DNA of 64,000 bases from Owenia fusiformis (Eukaryota > Annelida > Polychaeta > Sabellida > Oweniidae): contig CAIIXF020000007.1 of NCBI GenBank assembly GCA_903813345.2, positions 21,441,564 through 21,505,563 on the forward strand, written 5' to 3'. Positions 25,401-53,204 of the stretch are shown piece by piece (positions within the stretch are counted from its first letter, which is position 1; the number at the start of each line of letters is the position of its first letter). Made by a program: the position numbers and the translations under genes. The notes beneath the pieces are model-generated. The model did not search any database. It saw nothing but the letters and a program-made list of their open reading frames with translations, and was not told the DNA's origin.

Positions 25401-25622
25401 ATATTGATTTTGCCAATAAATATCAAATTTATTTGTTAATGTTATTATGCATTTAGTACACTAAGTGTAGGATAATATATTATATCATTGTTATTATATA
25501 AAATCAGATTATATTAAAGCCCATTGCTTTAGCCAAATTTGAGGAGTCTTGTATTATTCCTTATTATTTTACAGAATGCGATCATGGTGAAAACCGATGT
25601 TAGTGGCATCCCTCGAGATTGA
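19439..25622 (+). CDS. BPI/LBP-family secreted protein, copy 1 (15 exons, 494 aa)
   Basis: Bactericidal/permeability-increasing or LPS-binding protein-like, a two-barrel lipid-binding protein of innate immunity. Exons: 19439-19562, 20947-21058, 21313-21441, 21592-21668, 21845-21999, 22291-22354, 22649-22746, 22996-23175, 23376-23450, 23716-23880, 24066-24139, 24349-24391, 24673-24736, 24920-24996, 25575-25622 (TGA). They total 1,485 nt and all phases agree. The signal peptide is about residues 1-23 (ending GLCLA), followed by PGLRARITTKGMDY, the usual first strand of the family. Cys162 (SSCSAN) and Cys201 (ICREA) match the single conserved disulfide of BPI. Exon 8 encodes the Pro-rich linker and MLYVWASDYVLRT, the start of the C-terminal barrel. 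The length matches BPI/LBP (about 480-500 aa) and not the much shorter PLUNC proteins. The start at 19439 rather than an upstream in-frame ATG is chosen because it aligns with copy 2 (MGxTI). Bactericidal versus lipid-transfer function is inferred. Confidence 0.93.
19700..20498. mobile_element. Non-autonomous TTAA-flanked transposon in BPI copy 1 intron 1
   Basis: TTAA at 19696-19699 and 20499-20502 flank inverted ends GGTGCCATGATACTTAACAG and the reverse complement ending AAGTATCATGGCACC. Inverted similarity runs inward for about 150-180 bp, including GGTGGATTGGATCGAGTGGA in both arms. The middle has no transposase-like protein. TTAA target duplication is typical of the piggyBac superfamily. 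The GGTGCC terminus is not the commonest piggyBac end, so the class is tentative. Confidence 0.7.
20822..20877. repeat. Short direct and inverted repeat
   Basis: CATGGGCTTTCAACTAGA is followed directly by CATGGGCTTTCAACTCTAG. Then TTGAACGCCCATGG appears in opposite orientation, making a small stem-loop just upstream of the acceptor of exon 2 of BPI copy 1 (20947). Confidence 0.55.
21130..21225. mobile_element. Mariner-end-like fragments in BPI copy 1 intron 2
   Basis: TATGCGCAC(AG)TTATTGAACGACC occurs twice, about 55 bp apart. A related word in the opposite sense, GCGAGGGTCGTTCAATAAGT, occurs at about 28120 in intron 2 of copy 2. The GGTCGTTCAATAAGT word resembles mariner-type terminal sequence. 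Presence at the same intron position in both gene copies suggests the insertion predates the gene duplication or reflects a target preference. Confidence 0.4.
22123..22256 (-). mobile_element. 134-bp MITE (family GGGAGTTTAAGCTTGCA), copy in BPI1 intron 5
   Basis: On the minus strand the element reads TAGGGAGTTTAAGCTTGCA at one end and its near complement at the other. It matches the element at 40929-41061 over its whole length, including GCGATGCATTTG and GGGCGATTGG. No protein is encoded. Confidence 0.8.
22869..22960 (+). mobile_element. 92-bp MITE (family ATGTCACCAC), copy A in BPI1 intron 7
   Basis: Starts ATGTCACCACCAGAAATG and ends GTGGTGACAT, so the termini are 10-bp inverted repeats. 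It shares TGTTCGGCGTCTGT-like core sequence with 41136-41218 and, inverted, 45599-45714. Too short to code. Confidence 0.7.
25066..25200. mobile_element. 135-bp fold-back element in BPI1 intron 14
   Basis: ATCCTATGATTTTGAGGAAT at the left end is mirrored by ATTCTGAAAAAAATCATAGGAT at the right. Internal GATATTGATAT and ATCAATATCACC also pair, so almost the entire element can fold into one hairpin with a GAGAGAGCGAAGCGAAGG loop. Confidence 0.75.
25209..25474. mobile_element. 266-bp MITE carrying three internal palindromes
   Basis: The terminal inverted repeats are TATCCTACACTTACAAGGAG and, at the right end, the complement of a near-identical sequence ending AAGTGTAGGATA. The interior carries three copies of a palindrome-like unit CGGAGTATATCGTCAC followed by GATATCCTCCG, at about 25303, 25344 and 25373. 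It lies in the last intron of BPI copy 1, next to another fold-back element. Confidence 0.75.
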
Positions 25623-26939
25623 GATGGACAGTTTGATAACATATTGGACGCTAAATTAATTCGTACACAAAATCCTTTTGCACGATGTGTGTATGAGCAA
25701 CTCAATCTATATAACTTGCAGTCAGTTGGTCAAAAAATGGTGCTTTATATATATAGCAAGTGCAATTATACTGCTAACTGACTGCACTTATAGAACTTGT
25801 TCTCTATTTGTATAATTATATCATCTTTTGCACTGTTAAAAGTTAAAACCCTCCTGATATAGAAAATGTAAATAATTATATATTTTTTAAAACTGTATCT
25901 CTTTCTAATGTTGTTCACACGCATTTAGTGGAAATCCAGTTTCGCCATTTCTGGGTATTTTCTCAATATGTAGTCAACAATGATCAGCTTAGCTAAGTAT
26001 AATCTGAATGCTTAAACTTTAAGTCAACTAATAAGGTTCCGATTGTAAAAAAGCCATCGAGAGCTGAAATATCGGATAATTTAATTCAAAACACTTCGTT
26101 CCTTCAAAACACTTCGTTCGTTATACTACTTAGCAAAAAGACATAGTTTGCTATAATTTTGAGTGCCTCATCCTTAGCGAGGACGTTTTGTTATGTTATA
26201 TACTATATAGATGTTTGCGCATTTGAATGTACCTGTTTTCAATCAATATCATTTATCATAGTGCAATATTCAATGCATTCAAAAGCATTTATTTGTTTTG
26301 TATTGTGTACTTAGTGAAGCAATATATTATCCATTTCAAGTGCACGTTTTAAAAAATGATGTATCTATCAAACCAACGATAAACACTTCTAACGAAACAA
26401 CGCTTAAATTGATAGACCTTACACGTTCAATCTAACATCGTCTATTCTAATTCCTCCGGTGCTAGAAGCCAGTTTTATCGCACACTTTAAGCGATGTATG
26501 GTTATTGATCGAAATGATTTTTAAAAGTGAATGCAGACAAGGAAGTTTAAATCCATGAAAATTAAAGGAAACGAAACTGAAAATACTGTCGCTCGGCGTA
26601 AAAGCTTTAATGTAGTGTATATAGGAAGGCAAGCAAGCTAATGTTTTTAACTTCACTTTCCTTATTGACAAGGAAGTGTGTAGTTGGAATAACATGAGAT
26701 AAGAATAAGCTATGAGCAATGGGGAAGGAATGAATAATCAGGTTTTCCATCTAAATTGTCAGCGACGATCACCTGATAAACATTACCTCTACTTACTCAC
26801 TTATTAAAAGAATTCTTCAGAGCTGCAACGTAAAACACAAGTTTAAAAAAAATACAACTCCGATTTGCTTAATTAAAGTAAAGGGACTTTGTCAACTAAA
26901 GTTGCCTCAAAACGTTGATAGACCTTGCAAAGCTGCACG
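25623..26939 (+). other. Intergenic stretch between BPI-like copies
   Basis: About 1.3 kb of AT-rich sequence contains the 3' flank of copy 1 and the promoter side of copy 2. I see no additional gene, no strong AATAAA close after the copy 1 stop, and no decisive TATA box before 26940. Short repeats such as AAAACACTTCGTTC occur twice near 26100. Confidence 0.45.
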
Positions 26940-43534
<16,595 letters not shown>

Positions 43535-43979
43535 TAATGAACAATTTGAAACAGGGAAAAGATGAGAAAAGAGGATAAAATGCTAAAACAGACGGATTCT
43601 TCGTCATAAGTGGCTATTAGAGAGGATGAAATGCTTAACTACGAGACGGATTCTTCGTCATAACTCGCTATTAGAGTTCCTCCACAGTGCATTTTATAAC
43701 ACTTCGATTTCAAACTATTGATAGCTCTTCCTGTATTTATACATTCTTGTAATTTACAATGCTAATAACGTGATGTATGCATTTTATTTCGTTATCAAGA
43801 ATGTTCAAATTACGAACGATGAGAACTTATACTTGAAACATTGAGGTTTGCACAGATGATCAACATTCCGGCTAACCCTGTTTATTTGCTCTACTTTGAT
43901 TGTAGATGTCACCTAAGTAGTCCAATTTGCTTGTGCCCTTTTTGATTAGTATTATTAGTATGATAGTATGATATGCATG

Positions 43980-43985
43980 AATAAA
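43980..43985 (+). terminator. Probable poly(A) signal of BPI copy 2
   Basis: AATAAA lies 446 bp after the stop codon of BPI copy 2 and is followed about 20-30 bases later by a T/GT-rich stretch (TCAATTTATTTG). It is the first consensus signal downstream of the gene. Confidence 0.5.
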
Positions 43986-44529
43986 AACTCGTGTAGATAG
44001 ATCAATTTATTTGTAAATCAACTGTCCATGCTGATTTCAGATAAACTACTTATTATCCAAAATCAACATAATTTTTGAATAATTAAGATGGAATTACCCA
44101 TGTGTGTGAATACTATGAGTTAAATGTGAAGTCTGATGATACATTTTTCTGTTTCATCTTTTATATGTTAAGTTTATTCAGATCCCTAAACCTACAATTT
44201 TCCTCCTCAGACTTGATGTTTTCTTGGAAAAACAAATTTGATTTTATTTAAAAATGAATGGAAGAAAAATAGGCCAAAATCGTGAAGAAAAAAGTTCAAT
44301 TTGTGATTTTAGTAAAAGGCTCATTATGTTAAAGTTTGGCCCAACTGTTAGTCTGACGCGATGTTATCGAAGTGTAATACGATCGTATGTGAACTTTAAC
44401 TAGCTTCAAAAAGTGTTTTTTTTAAATTTTCATTTGTTGTTTATGGATTTCAGTGTGTTGTTTAATAACATTTTACACTTTATTTATTTATAAACAATTT
44501 TAACAATTGCTCAATATACCCCCACCCCT

Positions 44530-44840
44530 CCGCGCAATCTATCAAAAGCCTTATTGAGAGATTTCTGTTGCAATTCCTTTCAGCACTTTAGGATTCTGTT
44601 TCAGCTCATCAATGCTGTTTATTGTATGCTTTTGATTGTACCATTTCCTCGAGATGGCTCCATGTATGGTAATCTAACACATTAGCATCGGGGCTGTTGG
44701 GTAGCCAAGCATCGAGATCAATCAAATTGACACCTTGTTTGCAAAGAAATGCCAATGTCTCCTTTGATCTATGGTATGAGGCAGTGTCTTGTTGGAAAAT
44801 AAAATCCTCGTCACATATACGTTTAATGTCTTTTACCAGA
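44530..44840 (-). pseudogene. Tc1/mariner-superfamily transposase fragment (DDE domain, C-terminal half)
   Basis: The minus strand encodes a recognisable DDE transposase segment: DEDFIFQQDTASYHR, then WLPNSPDANVLDY, then W-S-H-L-E-E. These match the second and third catalytic acids of Tc1/mariner enzymes (QQD and the final D of LDY). I count 37 residues between them, suggesting a DD37D-type relative rather than DD34D or DD34E. The frame runs on to a stop about 15 residues later. Upstream catalytic regions and a start are not found, so this is a fossil. A mariner-like end, ACCCTGTA, lies at about 45064. Confidence 0.85.
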
Positions 44841-45598
44841 CCCCCAGATTTACTATTTTATCACTAAAATCTGGATACCTTAAATACTGACCCGTGCTCC
44901 CAAATAAGCATGATAAAACTTTAATATTAATTTCATGACATAGTGTTATATACCAAATTGTTCGAAAATGGATTACCTTTAAAATGATATATAAATCAAT
45001 GTATCATATTGAACATAGCTATTTTCATTCTGATTTAAAGTTGGATATTGGTTTTTTTGGTCCACCCTGTATTTCACCCTTGTCCGTACAATTTCGACAT
45101 GTCATTATCTCTACTTTTTGCTTTTTACTTGAGAGAGGCATTGGAAAAACATAAGCAGTGTTCAGAAAAGCTTTGCCGGAAATGACAATTGGAATCATGA
45201 CGGATCCAAAAATTATTGCAATTCCAATCTCGAATGCAAATAGTTTTGATATATTGCAGTATTTACGTCTAATTTCTATGAATAAATATAAGATGTTGTT
45301 TTGGAATTTGTCAGTGACATGGATTGGTTGATTACGGGCATCGATCGTTTGACAATGCTTGTTTACGCTTTTTGCATGGGTTTCTCTCAGTATCGAAGGT
45401 CAAATCTTGGGAATCATTTATCGTTGCATTCCATAAATATTATTGCGATCCTTGCATTATGAAAAAGTTATAGTAAATCAAAAAGATGGACGTATTGGAC
45501 TCGCTATGGAGTATATTACTTATTACAACGTTAGAATTCGGTTAATTAAATGATTGATGTCTGTTTGTCAGAATCAGGTACAATGCAATTACATGAAA

Positions 45599-45714
45599 GA
45601 TGTCACCACATCACATGGAAATTGTTACAGACGCCGACCACCTAACACCAACCGCCGAACACAGTCCACAAAAAATGGAGACCAACAATATGTCACTACT
45701 TGTGGTGGTGTCAT
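45599..45714 (-). mobile_element. MITE (family ATGTCACCAC), copy C
   Basis: Bounded by ATGTCACCACATCACATG and GTGGTGGTGTCAT, with inverted ends. On the minus strand the core reads GTGTTCGGCG...GTCGGCGTCTGTAACA, matching copies at 22869 and 41136, with a small internal duplication (two CGGCG words). Confidence 0.65.
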
Positions 45715-47077
45715 AAAAATCATACCAGCCTACATTGACGCATGGACCAAAATACGATCATTAATTCAACTGAACTTTGAAGTTACTCAGAGAAATCGTT
45801 ATAGATGGTTTAAAAATGAATATATATAAAATGTTCAAATTGCGTTCAGAATTTGCACCTCTTGTCCGCTTGCCATGACTTGAAAGATACATATCAAACA
45901 TATTGGTCGCTATCATGCGAAATTGAATATTAGACGAAACCCGTGAATAATACATGAATCTTCGCACAGTTTCCAATTTCTTACACCAGATGTGGGGCAA
46001 GTATATTGCTTATGAATCATGATGAACGCAATATTTTTTATTAAGAAAAGTTACTATATTTCATCTTTTTGTATATCAGCATGACACGATTCAGAGTTAA
46101 ACTGCTAGTACAGCAAATACAAAATCGTATATTCCCGTGGTGCTAAATCAAATATCAAAATATTTAGTCGAATTTCAAGCAAAACATTAAGTTAGTTAAC
46201 GTTCCTGGCGCTATATGGTGCCTCGAGGTTTGAAGTTCGGTCAGGAATGTCTATGAAGAAATATTGTATGTTAGAATCTCATTAATTCTGTAAATACCCC
46301 CACATGATAAACCGTTTCATCGTATGGACTCCCAGATATTACCATGATTTGCAAAACACTTTAACTTCATCAAAATATGAGATATTGTACAGGACCTTCT
46401 ATTGCTTATGGAAAGATATTGAATAGAAAACTATACACATTAACCGAGTTTAAAACCATGAACACCGAACATGACTAAACGTACTGCACAGTCGTCCTAA
46501 GAAAATTAAACCATAATCTTAGTAAATCTTCAGATAAAATAACCAATTATCAGACTTCCAGTGAAATCTCTGGAATCCTGCGATTGATTAAAGTTGAATC
46601 GATAGACTGAATCACTTCAAATTTACCCATTTGACTGAAAAATATAATTTTCACTAGTCAAATCGCGTATGAATAAAACAAACCAAAACGTAAGAAGCCA
46701 TGGTTAAATAATTGCGAAGACTTCGATAATTTTTGTTGTTTGAAGAGCGAATGCTTTAAATGAAGGCAAATAAGACTAGTTACAACCAATATTACAAAAC
46801 GTAATGTGAAATAATTTCACATTGTTAATCAGTTAAACATGTCAGATTACTAACCTAATTACTGAATTAGCCAGTGCCTGGTGTGATAGAGTAGGCTTAG
46901 ATGTCCCTTGAGCCATTGCTGACCTCGTTACCAAGTTATAACTTTTTTAGTCCCTTCCCTTTGATACTTGTGTACACATATTTAATATACATGCTTGATA
47001 AAGAGGCCAAGAGGACAATGCGATCGGGGTGCACGTATACGTACAATTGGGTTACAGTTAAACACCCCCTCTCCAGC
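45715..47077. other. Intergenic, no gene seen
   Basis: About 1.4 kb of AT-rich sequence without a recognisable protein, RNA gene or well-bounded repeat. Open frames are short and do not resemble known proteins. Confidence 0.5.
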
Positions 47078-47290
47078 GATTATTCAAACTCGATACTCCG
47101 TTGCCCGGCGTAGAACAATTAAAGTAAAAATATTGCTATAAAATTTTCTTTGGACCAAGTATTTCGTAAGAAGATATACTAATATTATGGTTATATTCAA
47201 AATTCATTGGTCGTTCAAGTCTTCAAAATATGAGTAATATTGTTACCAAATTGTTCCACGCCGGGCAACGAAGTATCGAGTTTGAATAAC
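47078..47290. mobile_element. 213-bp fold-back MITE
   Basis: GATTATTCAAACTCGATACT at the left is complementary to AGTATCGAGTTTGAATAACG at the right. The inverted similarity covers CGTTGCCCGGCG and GAACAATT, arms of about 43 bp. The middle is AT-rich and non-coding. Confidence 0.8.
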
Positions 47291-47630
47291 GGCTTCCAAT
47301 TCTCCTTGCCCCTTCTCCACAGGTCTGGCAACCGGATGTCCCATTTGGAAAACGTGTTAAAGCCTATTTATGTACACGTCTCATTATTCAATTATAGCCA
47401 CAATGAATAGGAAATAACAGGTAGGGGAGACCGGGGACACAACGTGACACAAACGGGACACAATGCTATTAAGACCTGCTTTCCAACAAAACTGAGACTA
47501 ACATACTTACGTTGTCTATTTTTTAGATATTTTTGTTCAGTCATAGTTCTTTTTCAAAGATGGTATTGACTGACTGCAATTTATAGTCGTAGTGCTCACC
47601 TTACTTGTCTCAGCTTGTACGCGTAATTTA

Positions 47631-48419
47631 CAATTCTCGAAATCGTTGTTCCCTCTTCAAAAGAGGAGACGCGAAAATCTTTCCTTATAAGGTCAAAATA
47701 TTTCCCATGATGCAGTTCGCGGAGGAACAAATTTATACTTCCTTGTTTTCCCTCATAGGTTTAACATGGGGATTTCACACCAATTTTTCAAACGATATAT
47801 TCGTTCATATTCCCGTACGAGAGTACAGAAAAAATTATTAGAAACGATTGATCTCTTATTAATCTTAATATAACAGCTATTTTTTTCATTGTATTGATTC
47901 ATAGCGTGGTGAAAACGACGATGGAAAAGTGAGAAAATATTCCGGAAGAGAAGGTCACGTGATCAGTTGACTAGTCGCCATATTGGAAAAAACAATTCCA
48001 TTCGACTTTCAATACTTTCATGCCAATCTTACCGCACTTCAAACTGCAACATCAATGCGACAACTGAAAAAAAGTGTTCATCTTCAAATTACATTATAGA
48101 GTTACGTTGAAAACCCACAAACAACTGAGCAATAGACCAAAGAAGACGCGTCGCTATTATCTAGGTCAATCTGTTCAGTGGTCCGAAAGCAAATCTAAAG
48201 AAGAATACTTCCGATGGTGTCATTGTTTTATTTAGCGTGCGGGTGTAAAAACAAAATTGCGTAATTAGTTTGATTTAGAACTTTCGGGTCACGCAAATAG
48301 CTACGCGAAATGCATAGTGGGAAAATATTGACCGATCAAATTTTGTCCTTTTTGAGTGCTTTTTCAGAACATATTTGCGAACGTTCTGATTCAAACAGCG
48401 AACCGCGAAAGGGAGAATT
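47631..48419 (-). repeat. 0.8-kb dispersed repeat, inverted copy of 32970-33844
   Basis: Reverse-complement similarity to 32970-33844 extends from the GTTCCCTCTTCAAAAGAGGA region to the GGGAGAATTC end. It lacks the 84-bp insertion present in the other copy. The two copies lie about 15 kb apart in opposite orientation, one inside BPI intron 4 and this one outside the gene. Just upstream, at about 47424, GGGGAGACCGGGGACACA resembles another transposon terminus. Confidence 0.8.
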
Positions 48420-50953
48420 CGGACTAGGCACAAGCAATTCTAACGTACGTTCGCGGTCTACGTTTAAACCACAGGTCCTTGGCCGAAATTTAAAAAGAAA
48501 ACGATACTTTTATATCGTATGTTGCTTAGACGCATGTTATTTACGTATTGCCATTCTTGATATACATTAGTATTCGTCTAAAACTTACTTTCGATTTGAC
48601 AATTCCATGGTCCAGATGGCCACGCATACCAATCCAGAGAATCATATTATCGATGAACTGTTCTTGTTTGTTCGTTCATCAAGTGTTAATTGTAGACACA
48701 CATGACCGATGCAATCGCAATATTAGAATACCACTTGATTTGATCCACGATATAAGATAATAACGTTACCAATGTGTCAGTTATAAGAGAACCGTACGAG
48801 TTCAAACACCCTTTCTAAATCTCAAAGGAGTCTGCTTGGCCAAAGATTATCGAGTTTAGGAAACATTGAGAAACAGAAACGAGATAAAAATAAATTCATC
48901 AGGGATTTCGCATATTTTCTAGATTGAAATCCATCATGATAAGTCCAATCCTCAAATCGTTGTACTGGTAAATATAAAGTTAGGATCCTAGCCTAGTTGA
49001 TTGGATATACGAAAGGATGTTACTTGTAACTTTGGGAGCCTGAAAATTCCCCAAATCCATGTTTTATTTACAGGACGCCGCTCAAGCTGTTTGATGTAGT
49101 ATCGATGCATCGTCCCAAAGAGGAAAACATCAAATCTCTGATTTGCGCTAATCTGCGATCCGAAATTGCAACTTTCTTATAAATCATTTGCAACAGTAGC
49201 AACATTGAACTCTAAGTGGATGCATATGACATGCAGACTACCACGAAAAACTAACTAAATCAACTTTGGATATGACAGAATTAATTTTCGGCAAATCTGT
49301 TGCCAATGAGACTTCCATGAAGACATGATAACCTTCTCTTTTCCAACCTCACTTTTTCAACTTGTTTATCGAAATCATGTAAGCAATTTGAAAAACTAAG
49401 AAATTTGATATTGCAGCAAGGTTCTAGCGCCCGACACGGTAATAAAGGCACTAACTGCGAAAGCGCCAATAGGATGGTCTCTCTAGGTAGACTAGACGAC
49501 CAAACGGAAATCGCCGTCAATTTTCCAGTAAAATCATGTGCTTTATTAACCTATGGAGCTTTATTAAGCATACGAAGTGTTATTAATTAAGGATTAATGT
49601 TAACGAAAACAATCACAAACACTAAAAGCCAAGGGACTGAATTGGACTTAGCTGTTTCGAATATTGCATCTCTAATGAGATTCCAAGTGATCGCAGGATT
49701 TTGATGACCTGTGGTCTCAACGATGGCCTCATATCAGTTTGGAATAACAGTGCTGGCATTCTTGATAAAACTAGGAGATATTGATGGTCAACCTTCATCG
49801 ATAAGACTTGGTAGGTAAAATTATATATAATTTCATATGCTGATAACTAATAATGTTAGATTCACCCTAGATTCAGGTAAGTTGTCCGAAATGCCCAAAT
49901 TGGTGATCCAAAAACTTCAAGACGTTGTACAATACCACCGATTACCACCGAAGGAATCATTCCATAAAATTATGTAAAATCACCAACGGGCCAAAGGGTG
50001 TATCGAAGCAGAGACACTAGACCAGTTGTTTCATGTTACATACTAATGGCATCCAGGGTTAAACACGATTTTGTAACTTATTTTGAAAATTCCTTTCAAC
50101 ACCAGTCTAAATTCTAACACTTAAACTGCTTACTGCTTGGTAAAAACCCTTTGTTTTTCAGAGCTCATCGACAACTGCGATCTTTTAGCCTAACTTTTCA
50201 TATTTCTTACTTTCAAGGATGACCGATAATTAGTCATAGCATTAAAGTTTGACAATTTTTTAGAGTGGAACCGTTGTAAATTGGTGTAGACGGTCTTCAG
50301 GCTCCGAGTTTAACCAATTTTATAGAGTCTTGAGAGAAACAATAATTTCAAATTGGAAAATAAAGGTAAATGTTCTGTATGCATCATTTCTGTAGTAACC
50401 TTGACCTTTAAGTCACATTTTTTTGACCAGTTAAAAATAGCCCTACACTTTACAGGCATGAATTTTTTTAGCCAAAACTGTCAAAAAGCTCCCCCTGGAA
50501 AAAAGCTCCCACCTCGGTAAAAAGTGGCTACTGACAGGCATTAGAACATCCAAACTGGATCACTTCCCCAAATCGCACTTCATTAGAACCCAAGTCAGGG
50601 AGTTCTATAAGAAGATTTGTCTTTCCCCCGTTTCAAGACAGCAATCGCACCACCTACAAATTGAAACCAGTTACAATCGTATTCTTCAAGATGTTGCATT
50701 TTAGATGGAGTAGGCTTATTCATTTTAAAAGTTTCAATTATATATTATAGTACATAATATAATATGTCATAAGTGCAAAATTACGTTTTGCAATGTTGGA
50801 CAAAAAGCTTCCAGTGTTTTCTTTAAGAGTTTCTACCCGAACAGAGTATTGCATACACGGCACACGCTATACTTATGCAGCGGACCGAGATATAGGTTTT
50901 TAGTTTCCAGGGGCTCACATCAAGTTTGTTACCGCTGAAAGGAGACAGAATTA
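48420..50953. other. Intergenic, no gene seen
   Basis: About 2.5 kb without a supported gene or repeat. Short frames, such as one on the minus strand at 49281-49520, lack any recognisable motif or repeat family. Confidence 0.45.
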
Positions 50954-52039
50954 ATAGGCCAAGCAAATGGGCTCATAAAAGGCCAAAACATCCCAAAAAT
51001 TGCAACAGTTTTTAAATTAGTCTTATATTATGTATTAATATCAGTTGAAAAACATATCAAAAATATAGAAAAATGTATGCAGTGGACAAATATGAAATTT
51101 CACTTCCTAGGTACCCCCTACAACCCTACCCCAAAATTGAGTATTGGTAGGAAACAATTAATTCTTCCCAAATGGAATACTTTAGTCAAGTATTCAAGCT
51201 TTATTATGATAGATCACATATTTACAAATAATTAAAATATTATTTTAATCAATTTTGAGACCAGTAATTGGTCATTTGACCCCAAAGTATAACAAAATAG
51301 GCCACAAAACAGGCATGTTATCACATTTCTATTTAGATATTTAAGGATCAGTTTGTCAGAAAAGCATGAAAAAAATCATGGTGTTACATTTTCATATGAA
51401 CTTCATATTTGGTGAATGTCAGCATTCTATAAAGGATACTTAGGAAGAAAAAAATTATTTCATTTTCATAGTTTTGCCCCGCCCACTATAGGGGAGACAA
51501 TAGTTTTGATGATTAACTCCCACAATGCATCACATTTGTATTAGAGTTGACATCTAAATCATTTATATAGGCTTGTCATCATCTAAAATACAAGTTTTGT
51601 GAAGGTTTATACCTTATTAGTATGAAAAATAGGAATTATTAGTTGCACTAGGTGAAATGTTAAGGTGACCTCACTTTTATTTGATGAATAATTACATATC
51701 ACCACTCTGATATTAGGGTATTTGATAACTGCTATACTAGGCTTATCTAAATAATGTAAGTTGTAGTTTTTGTGGAATTTAATATTGTTTAAATTATTAA
51801 TTACAATCCGCAATTACAAAATTTGCATATATTTAAATTCATCAGATAAATAAATCATTACATAAGAGTACATTACTATGGAACTATCAATTGGATGTAT
51901 AATGCTGTAGAAACGAATTTATGGCTATTAAACAGAATTTAAACTGACAGAGAACATTAAAATCTCAGATATATAATCTGGGGAGTCTTTCATTAATATA
52001 ATTTCAGTGCATAGGAATGATGGTAATTCTGTCTGTCAG

Positions 52040-53120
52040 GTTGGAAAACATTGAGTGTACATGTGCTGCATTCAGAATCGGATGCAGATATTGTGATTGT
52101 GAAAACTGCAATCCAAAGTGTCCAAACCTCAAATACAGTACTCATACAGATCTCCTTGTGCTTCTCATTTATCATGCACAAAACACAAACTTCAACATTT
52201 TCTTCAAACCTGAACCAAAAGCAGCAACCCAAGAAACAAAATGTTGGAATATAAATGAAATAAGATTGTCTTTGGGAAAAGTGGTCTGTGACAATATTTT
52301 GTTTCTTTTCTGGGGTGTGACATCGCATTCAGGTTATATATGGCATAGACAAGAGGCTATCATTGAGGCAGATAAAAAAGAGTGAGTTCTTGAGAAAACA
52401 AGCGGTTGTTTTTAGATTACCAAAAGCACTGGTGATCCGCTCGATTACGCTTGTCGTTTCGGTAACAAAATGTCTAAACGTCGAAAGTACGATATTTCTT
52501 TTTTCCCTTTTTTCACGCATTGTAGGCAGAATCCCCACGATGTTTTTTCTCAGGAATTAAATCGAAGATTCTGTTGTCTTCTGAACTATTTGTTCGCAAA
52601 TATGTACATCTTTTAAACATATAATACTGATACATGTTTGTGACACAACATTGTGGGAATTCTGCCTACAATGTGTGAAATAAAGAAAAAAAACGTTCGA
52701 TGTTCAGATATTTTGTTACAACGTAAACAAGTAGAAAACCAGTGAAATGCAAGCAACTCTGTCATTGCAGAGGAACATGCTCTTTTGTCAATTTATGGTG
52801 GAAAAATGGTGAAACCCTAAATTATCTTAGGCTTCTATAATTCTATTAAAAGAGAGCAGCAAGATCTGAATTATTGCAGCCCCGTGTTCTTCCTCCATTT
52901 TCTGATGCTGCGGAATACCACAGTTACAGAGTGTACCATCAGATCCAGGAGTGGGAGGGAAATAAACTGCCTCCATTATAATTGGGCTGGGAATTAAGCA
53001 ACAAAACTATGTACCAATTGCCTAAATGCAGCTCCCCTTTCTCAGAGATCATCCATTGTGTGTGTAAGGCAGATTGTATTTCTATGAGATGTTCTTGTAG
53101 AAAAATGAAATAACTGTTCT
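52040..53120 (+). pseudogene. Decayed gene of an invertebrate multi-copy family with PIN/FEN-like motifs and Cys-rich C-terminus
   Basis: Pieces of one protein can be read in changing frames. First HSESDADIVIVKTAIQSV (52069-), then after a frame change THTDLLVLLIYHA and NIFFKPEPK (52141-52220), then WNINEIRLSLGKVVCDNILFL (split here only by frame damage), then, after small indels, remnants of an FSGCD...RLYGI.K motif (about 52307-52350) and KKSEFLRKQAVVFRLPKA. After an interrupting fold-back element (52461-52721) the sequence resumes with LPPFSDAAEYHSYRVYHQIQ (52887-) and ends with in-frame stops around CVCKAD and CSCRK. I recall this motif series from many uncharacterised, often repetitive invertebrate proteins. 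The DTDLLVLL and GCDxxxxxYGIGK motifs resemble the acidic and H3TH motifs of FEN/XPG-type nucleases; that is inference. Confidence 0.7.
52461..52721. mobile_element. Fold-back MITE inserted in the decayed gene
   Basis: TAACAAAATGTCTAAACGTCG at the left is mirrored at the right by an imperfect complement ending AGATATTTTGTTACA. Inner arms GCATTGTAGGCAGAATCCCC and GGGAATTCTGCCTACAATGT also pair. The hairpin arms are about 75 bp. Confidence 0.7.
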
Positions 53121-53204
53121 TTGACATGTAAGGTATGCAAAGGCATTTGTGCAAATACCTCCATTACTGATCATGAGAATAATGATGACTAAATATGAAC
53201 ACTG

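Noticed and set aside
45554-45829. 91-residue frame with RRRPPNTNRR
   Set aside because: Most of it is the reverse strand of MITE copy C of the ATGTCACCAC family.
49281-49590. Overlapping frames on both strands (79 and 61 residues)
   Set aside because: No motif, no splice context and no similarity to a known family. Length is within chance expectation.
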